DNA of 64,000 nucleotides from Acidimicrobiales bacterium (lineage in GTDB: Bacteria > Actinomycetota > Acidimicrobiia > Acidimicrobiales > Aldehydirespiratoraceae), in assembly GCA_029247365.1 (NCBI GenBank), contig JAQWLJ010000033.1, forward strand, positions 62,001 to 126,000. The letters run 5' to 3'. The stretch's first letter is position 1, and every line of letters begins with the position of its first letter. Made by a program: the position numbers and the translations under genes. Positions 24,111 to 32,951 of the stretch are shown piece after piece. Under the pieces are notes generated by a model. The model worked only from the letters and a program-made list of their open reading frames with translations, was not told the DNA's origin and searched no databases.

Positions 24111-25447
24111 GCCGTGCTCCCGACGGATCCCGCCGCATCGACATCGGAGCCGGCCCGCTCGCCCCGGCCGATGGTGACTCGACGAACACCGGGCGGCAGA
24201 TCTTTCACCCAGTTTCGACCGTCGACGACCGCAGAAGCACCGCCGAGCAGTGCAGGTTTGAGCGACCGGTACTCATCGTGGTCTGCCTGCACGATCGCGC
24301 CGCGCGGCGTGTCGGTACTGGGCGCGTAAGCGACCAGCCCGAAGCCGCGAAGCTCATCGTCGGTGTAGAGCGGGTCGTGCACGACCGCCCGTGCCCCCCT
24401 CACCTCAAGTTCGGTGACTAGGCCGAACACCCCAGAGAACGCAGTTTCCTGCACGCCTCCCCGGTAGGCCGCACCGAGCACGAGTACGTCAGATCCAGCA
24501 AGGTCGCCCACTGCTGCCTGTAGCAGATCGACTGCGTACCCCGGCATGCCCAGATTGGCGTCGCGCGCCGCCTGGACGATAGTCGCCGCCGGGTCGTTAA
24601 ATAGGTAGAAGCGCGGATAGACGGGAATGCAGTGACCGCCGACCGCTACGCCCGGGCGGTGAATGTGGGAGTACGGCTGTGTGTTACACGCCTCGATCAC
24701 CGCCGTCACATCGACGCCGATCGAGTCCGCGAAGCGGGCGAATTGGTTGGCAAGACCAATGTTGACATCGCGGTAAGTCGTCTCCGCTAGCTTGGCCAGC
24801 TCGGCAGCCTCCGCCGACCCGAGGTCCCAGACTCCGTTGGCCTTCGGAAGTTCGGGACGATCGTCGAAGTCGAGCGCGGCCTCGTAGAACTCCACGGCCC
24901 GGCGGGTCGATTCGTCGTCGAGCCCACCGACGAGCTTGGGGTAAGCCCGGAGGTCAGCGAAGATCCGGCCGCTGAATACTCGCTCTGGACTGTGGCAGAC
25001 GAAGAAGTCCTCGCCACACGTGAGCCCAGAGGCCTCGGCCAGCGCAGGAGCGAACCGTTCACGGGTGGTGTGGACGGGGATCGTCGTCTCGTACGAAACA
25101 AGGGTTCCCGGCCGGAGCCCGCGCGCCACGTCGGCGGTGGCGGCATCCATGGCCCAGTAGTCCGGCTGCGCGTCGGCATCGACGATGAGCGGGACGACGA
25201 GCACGACCACCGACGATGCAGCGACCGCTGCCGCTGTGTCGGTAGTCGCTCGAAACGAACCATCCGCGACGACCTGCTGGAGGTACTCGTCGAGGTTCGT
25301 CTCACCGGGGAACGGCGGGACGCCCGCATTGATCGAGTCGACCGAGTCGGCGTCGATGTCGGCACCGGTGACCCGATGGCCAGCGCGCGCGAATTGAACG
25401 GCCAGAGGCAGCCCGATCTTTCCAAGCGCCACCACACAAACGTCCAC
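24107..25447 (-). CDS. wbpA: UDP-N-acetyl-glucosamine/mannosamine 6-dehydrogenase (WbpA/WecC type)
   Basis: A UDP-glucose/GDP-mannose dehydrogenase-family enzyme of about 446 residues. It has a Rossmann GKIGLPLA motif near the N-terminus, the middle-domain AELAKLAETTYRDVNIGLANQ segment, and the catalytic Cys in VGGHCIPVYPRF. It should oxidise C6 of a UDP-N-acetyl-hexosamine to the uronic acid with two NAD+. The GTG at 25447 is chosen because GGAGG lies 5 bases upstream; the track start is a TTG 8 codons earlier. It is coupled to the acetyltransferase gene downstream. WbpA and WbpO/WecC enzymes differ in substrate and cannot be told apart safely by eye. Confidence 0.85.
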   Translation of the reverse strand: MDVCVVALGKIGLPLAVQFARAGHRVTGADIDADSVDSINAGVPPFPGETNLDEYLQQVVADGSFRATTDTAAAVAASSVVVLVVPLIVDADAQPDYWAMDAATADVARGLRPGTLVSYETTIPVHTTRERFAPALAEASGLTCGEDFFVCHSPERVFSGRIFADLRAYPKLVGGLDDESTRRAVEFYEAALDFDDRPELPKANGVWDLGSAEAAELAKLAETTYRDVNIGLANQFARFADSIGVDVTAVIEACNTQPYSHIHRPGVAVGGHCIPVYPRFYLFNDPAATIVQAARDANLGMPGYAVDLLQAAVGDLAGSDVLVLGAAYRGGVQETAFSGVFGLVTELEVRGARAVVHDPLYTDDELRGFGLVAYAPSTDTPRGAIVQADHDEYRSLKPALLGGASAVVDGRNWVKDLPPGVRRVTIGRGERAGSDVDAAGSVGSTA

Positions 25448-25563
25448 AGCCACCTCCGGGAGCGGAATCAAGACTCAAATCCTACCCAGCCGCCGGGATC
25501 CCCAGCACCCACCGAGCTAGCCGGAGCCCGGACATGAAAGCCCAACCGAGGCTCCCGTAGCGA

Positions 25564-26532
25564 TCAGTCAACCACCGACGGCTGAGAGCGGGAGGAACCG
25601 AGCCCAGCGAATGGATCGAGCAACTGGCCAACCAACGGCCGCTGTGGCGCTGGTGGTACGTTCCCGACGGACTCGTTGACGACGTTACCCTCGTACCACG
25701 TGCCGAAAATCCGATCCCAAACCGGCATGATGTCGCCGTAGTTCTTGTCCCAATGCTCTTCGAGTTGCGAGTGGTGGATGCGGTGACCGATCGGGGAGAA
25801 AACAATCCACCGTCCAAACCAGCCAAAGGTCCAGGGCACCATCGAGTGCTGCCATTGATCTACGACGAGGCGGATGAGCCACAGCGCCGTGAACTGTACG
25901 GGTGTCACGCCGAGGAGGATCATCGGGATGCCGACGAAGAGGACCGACAAAACACTCTCGATCGGGTGGACCCGACTACCTGTTAGGACCGTGAACGACT
26001 CGGCGTCGTGATGGAGCCGGTGAAAGCGCCAGAGGAGGTCCGACTCGTGCATCCATCGGTGCCACCAATAGCGGAAAAAGTCGAAGATGATCCAGTACAC
26101 GAGGAACTGAAGCGCTACAACTTCGATCGATGGGAATTCGGGCAGCCAACTCAGCGAATCGCCACGACGGTCGCGAACCCAGCGCGGGACAAGACCAATC
26201 GTCCCCAGACTAAAAAGAAGAGGCAACGTCGACGCCAACCCGAAGAATCTTATAGCGAAAAAGAACAGGTCTGTGCGTTCACTCCAGCCCGGACGGGCGA
26301 GCTTCGCCAGTGCCGAGTCCGACCCGAGCACGACACCGTCAACGACAAGCACACCAACCACGCATAAGAGGTAGAGCTCCCACTGCCCGACAAAGAAGCT
26401 CCTGTGCACAACGCTGCGATAGCTGCGCCAGTAGAGAGGCAAAGCTTCTGGAAGTAAAGTCGTGATTGCAATATTCGCCGCAGCAACGACACCAACGACC
26501 GAGAGTGCCCCTTTCGTCGAGATGCGCTTCAC
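25564..26532 (-). CDS. fatty acid hydroxylase / sterol desaturase-family membrane enzyme
   Basis: A 322-residue integral membrane protein with several transmembrane segments and the three His-rich clusters of the family that bind a di-iron centre: HRWMH (HX3H), HRLHH (HX2HH) and HRIHH (HX2HH). The start is GTG at 26532, with a strong ribosome binding site (GGGGAGG) 6 bases upstream. Members hydroxylate or desaturate sterols, carotenoids or fatty acyl chains using O2. Here it stands between sugar-nucleotide genes, suggesting modification of a lipid carrier, membrane lipid or lipid-anchored glycan. That link is inference from position only. Confidence 0.88.
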   Translation of the reverse strand: MKRISTKGALSVVGVVAAANIAITTLLPEALPLYWRSYRSVVHRSFFVGQWELYLLCVVGVLVVDGVVLGSDSALAKLARPGWSERTDLFFFAIRFFGLASTLPLLFSLGTIGLVPRWVRDRRGDSLSWLPEFPSIEVVALQFLVYWIIFDFFRYWWHRWMHESDLLWRFHRLHHDAESFTVLTGSRVHPIESVLSVLFVGIPMILLGVTPVQFTALWLIRLVVDQWQHSMVPWTFGWFGRWIVFSPIGHRIHHSQLEEHWDKNYGDIMPVWDRIFGTWYEGNVVNESVGNVPPAPQRPLVGQLLDPFAGLGSSRSQPSVVD

Positions 26533-26574
26533 CGAAAGCCTCCCCTAGCCGCGAATCCGTTAGCTTACTATTCG

Positions 26575-27624
26575 ATGCGAGTCATCAGCGTTGTTGGCGC
26601 CCGTCCCCAGTTCGTGAAACTCGCTCCAGTTGTAAAGGCCGCCCGGTCGGCTGGGATCGACCACGCCACCGTGCACACGGGGCAGCACTACGACCACGGA
26701 ATGTCCCAGGTCTTCTTCGAGGAACTTGGGATCGGGGAGCCCGAGTGGAACCTCGAGGTCGGCTCCGGTAGCCACGGTGCCCAGACCGGCGCCATGCTCG
26801 CGAAGCTCGACGAGTTGTTCGCCCGTGAACAGCCGGACTGGGTTCTCGTCTACGGCGACACCAACTCCACGCTTGCCGGGGCGCTGGCTGCGGTGAAGCT
26901 GCATCTGCGCGTCGCTCACCTTGAGGCGGGGCTCCGCTCGTTCAACCGGGCGATGCCCGAGGAGCACAACCGCGTCCTCACCGATCACGCCGCAGACCTC
27001 CTCCTTGCGCCCACGGATGTGGCGGCGGGCCATCTTGCTGATGAGGGGTTGGCTGACCGCACCAGGGTGGTCGGAGATGTGATGGTCGATGCCTTGCTCG
27101 ATGTCGCCCACCGGCCGGAGGATCCACTCCTGAGAGCGCAACTCCCGTCCACCCCGTATGTCCTGGCGACTATCCATCGGGCCGAGAACACCGACGACCC
27201 GACCCGCCTCGCTTCGGTCATCAAGGCACTCGCGTCCATCAATGCGCCCGTGGTCCTCTCCCTTCACCCGCGGCTTCGCGACCGATGCGCAGTGGCAGGC
27301 ATCTCGCTTGAAGGCGGCAACCTCCACCCGATCGAGCCGCTCGGCTACGCCGAGATGGTCCGGGCGATCCAAGGGTCGATCGCTGTCGCAACCGACTCGG
27401 GCGGCTTGCAGAAGGAAGCATTCGTTCTCGGCCGCCCTGTCACCACCCTTCGGACCGAGACGGAATGGGTCGAGACCCTTGAAGGCGGGTGGAACGTACT
27501 CTTGCCCGAACTCGAAGACATCAGCGCGACGGTGCTTCGCCCTACCCCGGTTGCGCCGAGCGGCACACCGTTCGGTGCCGGCAATGCCGCGGAGCGTTCG
27601 ATGGCCGCACTCACCGACTTCTGA
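26575..27624 (+). CDS. wbpI: UDP-N-acetylglucosamine 2-epimerase family (WbpI/WecB type)
   Basis: A 349-residue enzyme with the non-hydrolysing epimerase markers: GARPQFVKLAPV, HTGQHYDHGMS, the acidic catalytic residues in VYGDTNST and HLEAGLRSFNRAMPEEHNR, the catalytic His in ATIHRAEN, and DSGGLQKEA near the C-terminus. It would invert C2. Because the other four Wbp-type enzymes are nearby, the likely substrate is UDP-GlcNAc3NAcA, giving UDP-ManNAc3NAcA; plain UDP-GlcNAc (WecB) is the alternative. The ATG has no ribosome binding site; TAGCTT lies 8 bases upstream. It is divergent to the hydroxylase gene across 42 bases. Confidence 0.88.
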   Translation: MRVISVVGARPQFVKLAPVVKAARSAGIDHATVHTGQHYDHGMSQVFFEELGIGEPEWNLEVGSGSHGAQTGAMLAKLDELFAREQPDWVLVYGDTNSTLAGALAAVKLHLRVAHLEAGLRSFNRAMPEEHNRVLTDHAADLLLAPTDVAAGHLADEGLADRTRVVGDVMVDALLDVAHRPEDPLLRAQLPSTPYVLATIHRAENTDDPTRLASVIKALASINAPVVLSLHPRLRDRCAVAGISLEGGNLHPIEPLGYAEMVRAIQGSIAVATDSGGLQKEAFVLGRPVTTLRTETEWVETLEGGWNVLLPELEDISATVLRPTPVAPSGTPFGAGNAAERSMAALTDF

Positions 27625-27658
27625 CCCGACTCCGGGTGCGGCCCTAGCGACGGCAGAC

Positions 27659-28630
27659 TCAGATCCGAGCCGACGCAAGAACCTGTTCGGCGACGTCGAC
27701 GACGCGGACGCCTTCGGCCATCGTGACGACATCAGATCGCTCACCGAGGACCGCATCACGGAACGCCTCGTGCTCGACACGCAGGGGTTCGGGCTTGGGG
27801 TAGGCATATCGGATCATGTCGCCCTCAGCGACCCCGCGCATGACGCTCATCGCGCTCCACTCGGTCGGTACATCGGCGTTGGCGAACCACGTAAGGTCGC
27901 CGGAGATGGTGTCGGCCAGGAACGCTCCGTGTGTGCCGGTCACCATCACCAGACGTTCCTTGACCGGACTCAGCCAGTTCACGAGATGGTTCGTGATAGT
28001 GCCGTCCTCAAGCTGTCCGGTGACGGCGACGAGATCTTCGTGCTCGCGCCCTGTCTTGGACGCGGTCCGTGCCGAGACGGTCGCATAGGCGGAGTCTGCG
28101 ATCCACGCAGTGAGATCGAGGTCATGGGTGGCGAGGTCCTTCACGACACCGACATCCTTGATCCGTGCCGGGAACGGGCCGATCCGTCGGGTGGCAATCT
28201 GGAAGACGTTTCCGGCCTGACCTTCCTCCAAGCGTCGCTTCAGCTGCTGGAGCGACGGGTTGTACCGCTCGATGTGACCGACGCAGCCGACAAGCCCGGC
28301 CGCAGCGAAGCCGTTGCGCAGAGCGACGGCCGCCTCCACCGAGTCGGCGAGCGGCTTCTCGACGAGGGCATGGACCCCGGCCTCGCACAACAGCATTCCG
28401 ACATCGAGGTGGTCGCTGGTCGGGGCAGCGACGACCGCCATGTCGAGGCCGAGATCGATCAGCCGGCGAGGATCGTCGAACACGAGCGCTCCACGGGCGG
28501 CGCCCATCGGGTCTCCCATCGGGTCGGCGACGCCAACGAGCTCGATCCCATCGACCTCGGTGACCACACGGGCGTGATTCCGGCCCATCTGCCCGAGCCC
28601 GATGACGCCAACCCGCAACACCTCGCTCAT
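27659..28630 (-). CDS. wbpB: Gfo/Idh/MocA oxidoreductase (WbpB/WlbA-like 3-dehydrogenase)
   Basis: A 323-residue oxidoreductase with the NAD-binding VGVIGLGQMGRNHARV at the start and the family motif LVEKPLADS near residue 92, whose Lys is the conserved EKP lysine. HDLDLTAWI holds the His usual in the active site of the group, and GHIERYNPSLQQLK matches WlbA/WbpB-type proteins. It would oxidise C3 of UDP-GlcNAcA to the 3-keto sugar for the aminotransferase encoded just upstream. Start and stop overlap the aminotransferase gene by 4 bases (ATGA), so the pair is translationally coupled, as expected for consecutive steps. Confidence 0.88.
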   Translation of the reverse strand: MSEVLRVGVIGLGQMGRNHARVVTEVDGIELVGVADPMGDPMGAARGALVFDDPRRLIDLGLDMAVVAAPTSDHLDVGMLLCEAGVHALVEKPLADSVEAAVALRNGFAAAGLVGCVGHIERYNPSLQQLKRRLEEGQAGNVFQIATRRIGPFPARIKDVGVVKDLATHDLDLTAWIADSAYATVSARTASKTGREHEDLVAVTGQLEDGTITNHLVNWLSPVKERLVMVTGTHGAFLADTISGDLTWFANADVPTEWSAMSVMRGVAEGDMIRYAYPKPEPLRVEHEAFRDAVLGERSDVVTMAEGVRVVDVAEQVLASARI

Positions 28631-29676
28631 GAAATCGACTCCGCGATCGTCGCCAAGTCCTCGTCGGACAGCGCCGGGTGTACCGGAAGCGACAGAACCT
28701 CCGCCGCTGCCCTGGCCGTCTCGGGGAGGTCGAGGTCGAGGTCAAAGCTCGGGAGCCGGTGGGTCGGGATCGGGTAGTACACACCAGACCCGATCCCCTT
28801 GTCGGCAAGCTGTTGCATCAACTCGTCGCGTCGCTCGCTGCGAACCGTGTACTGGTGATAGACGTGCACCGCCCCCTCGGCGACCGGCGGGACGACCACA
28901 CCGTTGAGCTTGGCGTCGAGATAGGCCGCGTTGGCCTGGCGTTGGGCGGTCCAGCCAGACAGCTTTGCGAGTTGTACCCGTCCAATCGCGGCGTGGAGGT
29001 CCGTCATCCGGGCGTTGAAGCCGACCAGTTCATTTTCGTAGCGCCGTTCCATGCCCTGGTTCCGGAGGAGACGGGCGGCCCGCTCGATGGCGGGGTCGGC
29101 GGTGACGATCATCCCGCCCTCACCCGACGTCATGTTCTTCGTCGGATAGAAGCTAAAGGCGGCGACGGTTCCCGCTGCGCCGACGGGAACCCCGTGGAGT
29201 GACGCGGCGTGAGCCTGCGCAGCGTCCTCGATCACACCGAGACCATGACGCTCAGCGATCGGACGGAGCCGGTCCATCGCGGCGGGATGACCATAGAGGT
29301 GGACGGGCATGATGGCGGCGGTGCGTTCGGTGACCGCAGCCTCTACCGCAGCCGGATCAATGCAGAACGAGTCCACTTCGATGTCGACGAACACCGGCGT
29401 CGCCCCGGTGAGCGCGACCGAGTTACCGGTCGCTGCGAACGTGAACGAAGGCACGATCACTTCGTCACCCGGGCCGATGCCTGCGGCGATCATCCCAAGA
29501 TGGAGAGCGGAGGTGCCGCTATTGACGGCAATGCAGCGTCGGCCCCCCACGATCGCGGAGAACTCTTCCTCGAAGGCCGCTACTTCGGGACCCTGGGCGA
29601 TCATCCCGGAGCGCATCACGCGCATCACTGCCTCTTCCTCCTCGGCGCCGATCAGCGGCTTGGCGGCAGAGATCAT
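28627..29676 (-). CDS. wbpE: DegT/DnrJ/EryC1 aminotransferase (WbpE/WlbC-like)
   Basis: A 349-residue PLP-dependent sugar aminotransferase. The internal-aldimine Lys is Lys180 in SFYPTKNMTSGEGG, and VNSGTSALHLGM near residue 51 and EDAAQAH near 150 form the PLP phosphate and pyridine contacts. It should aminate the 3-keto sugar made by the adjacent WbpB-like enzyme, using glutamate. The ATG is well set by AAGGAG 6 bases upstream. The 29677-29779 gap before it holds TANNNT hexamers but no firm promoter. It is the first gene of the wbpE-wbpB pair and may be co-transcribed with the GT4 gene upstream. Confidence 0.9.
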   Translation of the reverse strand: MISAAKPLIGAEEEEAVMRVMRSGMIAQGPEVAAFEEEFSAIVGGRRCIAVNSGTSALHLGMIAAGIGPGDEVIVPSFTFAATGNSVALTGATPVFVDIEVDSFCIDPAAVEAAVTERTAAIMPVHLYGHPAAMDRLRPIAERHGLGVIEDAAQAHAASLHGVPVGAAGTVAAFSFYPTKNMTSGEGGMIVTADPAIERAARLLRNQGMERRYENELVGFNARMTDLHAAIGRVQLAKLSGWTAQRQANAAYLDAKLNGVVVPPVAEGAVHVYHQYTVRSERRDELMQQLADKGIGSGVYYPIPTHRLPSFDLDLDLPETARAAAEVLSLPVHPALSDEDLATIAESIS

Positions 29677-29779
29677 GGAAGCTCCTTGGAAAACCGAGAG
29701 ACGCCAGGGGATTCGGTTACTTATCCAGGCTGACTACCTCAGCCTATCCACCATGAGGGCGCAGGCGGAGCAAAAACAG

Positions 29780-30889
29780 TCAGCCTGGCTCGGCCAACTC
29801 GCGGTAGAGCCTTAGGAGCGCCTGCACCTCGACTCGCCAGTTGTGCGTGGTCTCCACGAGGCGTCGACCCGACGTTCCCATCGCCGTCGCTCGGTCATGG
29901 TCGGCGGCGAGATCATTGATCGCAGCGGCGATCGCGACCGGGTCCATCGGGTCGACACAGACGCCGCTCCCGGTTTCCTCCACGGCTTGGCGCCAAGCCG
30001 GGAAGTTCGATGCAATCACTGCCACCCCGGCCGACATGTACTCGAACATCTTGTTCGGCTGAGCCTCCAGGTGGTTCGGGGCCGGGTGGAAGGTCACCAA
30101 CCCTGCAAAGGACTGCCCGAGGAGTTCACGAACTGCGTCTCGCGGCTGAAACCCGTGAGCCCGGACCCGAACCCAACCGGGCATCGCCTCAACCTCGGCC
30201 TGTAGTCGAGTGTTCTCGAACGTGCCGACGAGCAACAGGTCGATCCCAGGCTCGACGTACTCCATCGCCTGCACCAACTCTCGAATACCGCGAATCGCGC
30301 TGATTTCACCGACGTAGCACACCGAGGCGCGGTCGGAGCCCGCTGCCGGTCCCCAGCTCAACTCGTCGACCACCGGATAGTTATTGACGATGACCGTCTT
30401 CGGGTTGATGGCGGCGAACTTACAGCCGATCGCCGGGGTCGCAGCGATAACCGCGTCGAGGCGACCGCAGACCGACCGCTCGAGCCGCAACATTGCGAAT
30501 GCCAGCGCACGCCGGCGACGAGGGCCGAGATAGGGCTTGCTGATCAACTGTGCGGGCAGGTCCTCGTGGGCATCAAAGACCACGGTCCGGCCGCCGCGCC
30601 GTAGCACCCACCCGAGCGGAAGGAGTTCGGGGTCGTGGAGGTGAAAGACGGCCGCATCGAGCTGCCGCGCGGCGCGCAATATCCGGATGGAGGCGCCCAA
30701 CCGGCCGCGAACGCCCGAACCTCGTCCAACGTCCTGGACCCGCACGCCGTCGACTCGATCGTCGCCGCGCCCATCGGCCACCAGGAGGACCACGTCGTAG
30801 CCGGCCTCGGCCAGGCTCCGACACTCCTTCAGGAAGACTCGAGTGTCGTTTCTCCGGTGCACGGAGGTGAGGTGAGCGATAGTGGTCAT
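29780..30889 (-). CDS. GT4-family glycosyltransferase
   Basis: A 369-residue GT-B glycosyltransferase. The N-terminal domain opens TTIAHLTSVHRRNDTRVF, with FHLHDPELLPLG and DAHEDLP near residues 85-110 as the acceptor side. The C-terminal domain has CYVGEISAIRGIRELVQA and the EX7E-like donor site in QPNKMFEYMSAGVAVIASNFP. The DAHED feature is shared with WbpH/WbpJ-like O-antigen transferases. It probably adds a sugar, possibly one of the aminouronic acids, to a lipid-linked oligosaccharide at the inner membrane face. Donor and acceptor cannot be read from sequence. Confidence 0.88.
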   Translation of the reverse strand: MTTIAHLTSVHRRNDTRVFLKECRSLAEAGYDVVLLVADGRGDDRVDGVRVQDVGRGSGVRGRLGASIRILRAARQLDAAVFHLHDPELLPLGWVLRRGGRTVVFDAHEDLPAQLISKPYLGPRRRRALAFAMLRLERSVCGRLDAVIAATPAIGCKFAAINPKTVIVNNYPVVDELSWGPAAGSDRASVCYVGEISAIRGIRELVQAMEYVEPGIDLLLVGTFENTRLQAEVEAMPGWVRVRAHGFQPRDAVRELLGQSFAGLVTFHPAPNHLEAQPNKMFEYMSAGVAVIASNFPAWRQAVEETGSGVCVDPMDPVAIAAAINDLAADHDRATAMGTSGRRLVETTHNWRVEVQALLRLYRELAEPG

Positions 30890-30916
30890 GATCAGCGCAT
30901 CCAGCCGGCGGGAAGG

Positions 30917-30977
30917 ACCCTACCGGTCATGCGGCGTCTCGATGGACCGCCGCTCTTGCGGCCTGGTGCCGTAGGGT
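30917..30977. promoter_or_regulatory. divergent promoter region with paired TAGGGT hexamers
   Basis: The 120-base gap between the GT4 gene (start 30889, minus) and the epimerase gene (start 31010, plus) has a TAGGGT hexamer on each strand: minus at 30922-30917 and plus at 30972-30977. Each has the TANNNT form and a plausible distance to its gene (about 28 and 33 bases). No -35 consensus is visible. Confidence 0.3.
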
Positions 30978-31009
30978 TCGTATCTCGGCTCCCCTACCCG
31001 GAAAGCACC

Positions 31010-31963
31010 ATGCTCAGCGAACGTTTCTCTACCGCCCTGGTGACCGGCGGTGCTGGTCTCGTCGGATCTAACCTAGTCGAGGACCTGCTCAGCCAGGGGC
31101 TCAAAGTCGTCAGCCTCGACGACCTGAGCGCGGGGTCGCCCCAGAACCTGGATCATGTGCGGGCCGACCCAAACCTGACCGAGATCGTGGGTGACATCTC
31201 CGACAAGGACGTCGTGAACGACGCCATGCTGGGGACCGACGTCGTCTTCCACCAGGCCGTGTCCAAGAACACGGTGTGCATGGAGAACCCGAACCGGGAT
31301 CTCGAGGTGAACGCCGGCGGCACTCTCAACCTGCTGCTGGCCGCCGTCGACCACAGCGTCGAGAAGTTCGTTCATGCGTCGACCGGGTCGGTCTATGGCC
31401 GTACCGAGGTCTTTCCGACAACCGAGGACGCACCGGTCGCACCGGTGTCGTACTACGGCGTGAGCAAGCTTGCGGCTGAACGCTACGTCCACGCGTTCCA
31501 CGTCCTGCACGAGCTCGACGTCTCGATCCTGCGCTACTACCACGTGTACGGCCCCGGGCAGGACAACAGCGACGTGGGCGGCGTCATCCCGATCTTCATC
31601 CGCCGTGCCCTGCAGGGCCTGCCGTTGAAGATCTTCGGCGACGGCACCCAACTCCGTGCCTTCACCTACGTGAAAGACGTCACTGCGATCAACATGGCCA
31701 GTGCGATCGAGCCCGCCGCCGTCGATCAGGTCTACAACTGTGCCTCCGACGTGCGGGTCACGATCACCCAACTGGCGGAGACCATCTTGGGGCTCCTGGA
31801 CCGCGACACGGGCGATATCGAGCACCACGACTGGAAGCCAGGCGACATCAAGCACTTCGACATCTCGAACACCAAGGTGAAGGAGCAGCTCGGGTTCGAG
31901 TTCGGCTACACGTTCGAGCAAGGGCTCGATCTCACGATCGACGCCGTTCGCAAGGTGATCTGA
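31010..31963 (+). CDS. NAD-dependent epimerase/dehydratase (extended SDR)
   Basis: A 317-residue extended SDR of the UDP-sugar epimerase/dehydratase group. It has the Rossmann motif TGGAGLVGS (12-20), the active-site HASTGSVYG with the catalytic Ser/Thr (about 122-130), and YYGVSK with Tyr149 and Lys153. RYYHVYGPGQ and FTYVKDV match UDP-glucose 4-epimerase and dTDP-sugar epimerase homologues. The reaction, 4-epimerisation or 4,6-dehydration of a nucleotide sugar, cannot be fixed. The ATG is at 31010, after GGAAAG; the track adds 125 residues from the divergent promoter region that are not coding. Four bases separate it from the GT2 gene, so they share an operon. Confidence 0.88.
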   Translation: MLSERFSTALVTGGAGLVGSNLVEDLLSQGLKVVSLDDLSAGSPQNLDHVRADPNLTEIVGDISDKDVVNDAMLGTDVVFHQAVSKNTVCMENPNRDLEVNAGGTLNLLLAAVDHSVEKFVHASTGSVYGRTEVFPTTEDAPVAPVSYYGVSKLAAERYVHAFHVLHELDVSILRYYHVYGPGQDNSDVGGVIPIFIRRALQGLPLKIFGDGTQLRAFTYVKDVTAINMASAIEPAAVDQVYNCASDVRVTITQLAETILGLLDRDTGDIEHHDWKPGDIKHFDISNTKVKEQLGFEFGYTFEQGLDLTIDAVRKVI

Positions 31964-31967
31964 GTCG

Positions 31968-32951
31968 ATGCTCGACGGCAAGACGATCGCGGTCTCGGTT
32001 CCAGCCTTCAAGGAGGAACGATTCATCGTCGAGGTCATCGACACGATGCCTGACTTCGTCGACAAGATCATCGTGGTCAACGACGGTAGTCCCGACCGCA
32101 CCGGCGCCCTGATTGACGAGGCAGCCACGAACAACCCGAGGGTCCACCCGGTCCATCACGAGGTCAACAAGGGACTCGGCCAATCGCTCATCGACGGGTA
32201 CCTCGAAGCCCGCGAACTCGGGATGGATGTCGTCGCGGTGATGGCTGGCGACGGCCAGATGGCGCCGGCCGACCTCGAATCGGTGGTCCGCCCGATCATC
32301 GATGGCAAAGCCGACTACGTGAAGGGCAACCGACTTCTTCGCGACGAGGTGATCGACCGGATGCCGCGCTACCGGCTGATCGGCAACGCCTTCCTCTCAC
32401 TGTTGTCCAAGTTCGCTACCGGCTACTGGAAATCCATGGACCCACAGTGCGGGTACACCGCCATCTCCGGCCGCGCACTCGGGCGGATACCGATCGAGCG
32501 GATGATAAAGGGCTACGGCTACAACGCTCACATCCTCAACATGCTCAACCTTGCAAACCTTCGCGTGGCCGAGGTCGAGGTCGAGCCGGTCTACCGAGAC
32601 GAGACGAGCTACATCAAGCTCCGCAAGTACATCCCGACGGTCAGCCGGTTGCTCACCCGATTGTTCTTCCGACGCCTCTTGCGCAAGTACGTCGTCCGCG
32701 ACTTCCATCCGCTCGCGCTGATGTACCTCTTCAGCATGTTCCTGTGGTTTATCGCGATTCCACCGCTGTTCGTGTGGTTTGTGTATCACTGGATCAATGA
32801 GAGCCTCGTTCCTACCACGAGCTTTCTGACGCTCTCGTTCAGCTCAATCTTCGCAACGTTCTCGTTGTTCTTCGCGATGTGGCTGGACATGGAGGACAAC
32901 CAGCAGCTCTGGCTTCCGGATCCCGTGACCGGCGATGAGCCAGGAACCTAA
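31968..32951 (+). CDS. GT2-family glycosyltransferase, polyisoprenyl-phosphate type
   Basis: A 327-residue protein with an N-terminal GT-A domain: VSVPAFKEERFI, VVNDGSPDRT, and AGDGQMAP as the DXD-like metal motif near residue 95, plus DPQCGYTAIS. Two hydrophobic segments at the C-terminus (about 245-275 and 285-310) anchor it in the membrane. This matches dolichyl/undecaprenyl-phosphate sugar transferases that charge a lipid carrier for later use outside the cell, although some transfer directly to a lipid-linked glycan. It overlaps the flippase gene by 17 bases. Confidence 0.88.
   Translation: MLDGKTIAVSVPAFKEERFIVEVIDTMPDFVDKIIVVNDGSPDRTGALIDEAATNNPRVHPVHHEVNKGLGQSLIDGYLEARELGMDVVAVMAGDGQMAPADLESVVRPIIDGKADYVKGNRLLRDEVIDRMPRYRLIGNAFLSLLSKFATGYWKSMDPQCGYTAISGRALGRIPIERMIKGYGYNAHILNMLNLANLRVAEVEVEPVYRDETSYIKLRKYIPTVSRLLTRLFFRRLLRKYVVRDFHPLALMYLFSMFLWFIAIPPLFVWFVYHWINESLVPTTSFLTLSFSSIFATFSLFFAMWLDMEDNQQLWLPDPVTGDEPGT

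Noticed and set aside
25482-25826. 114-aa ORF overlapping the hydroxylase C-terminus
   Set aside because: Out-of-frame shadow of the hydroxylase gene on the same strand.
26560-27807. 415-aa minus-strand ORF opposite wbpI
   Set aside because: Antisense shadow of a well-supported epimerase gene; composition is Arg/Gly/His-rich with no recognisable domain.
31073-32134. 353-aa minus-strand ORF opposite the epimerase gene
   Set aside because: Antisense shadow of an extended SDR with intact catalytic residues.
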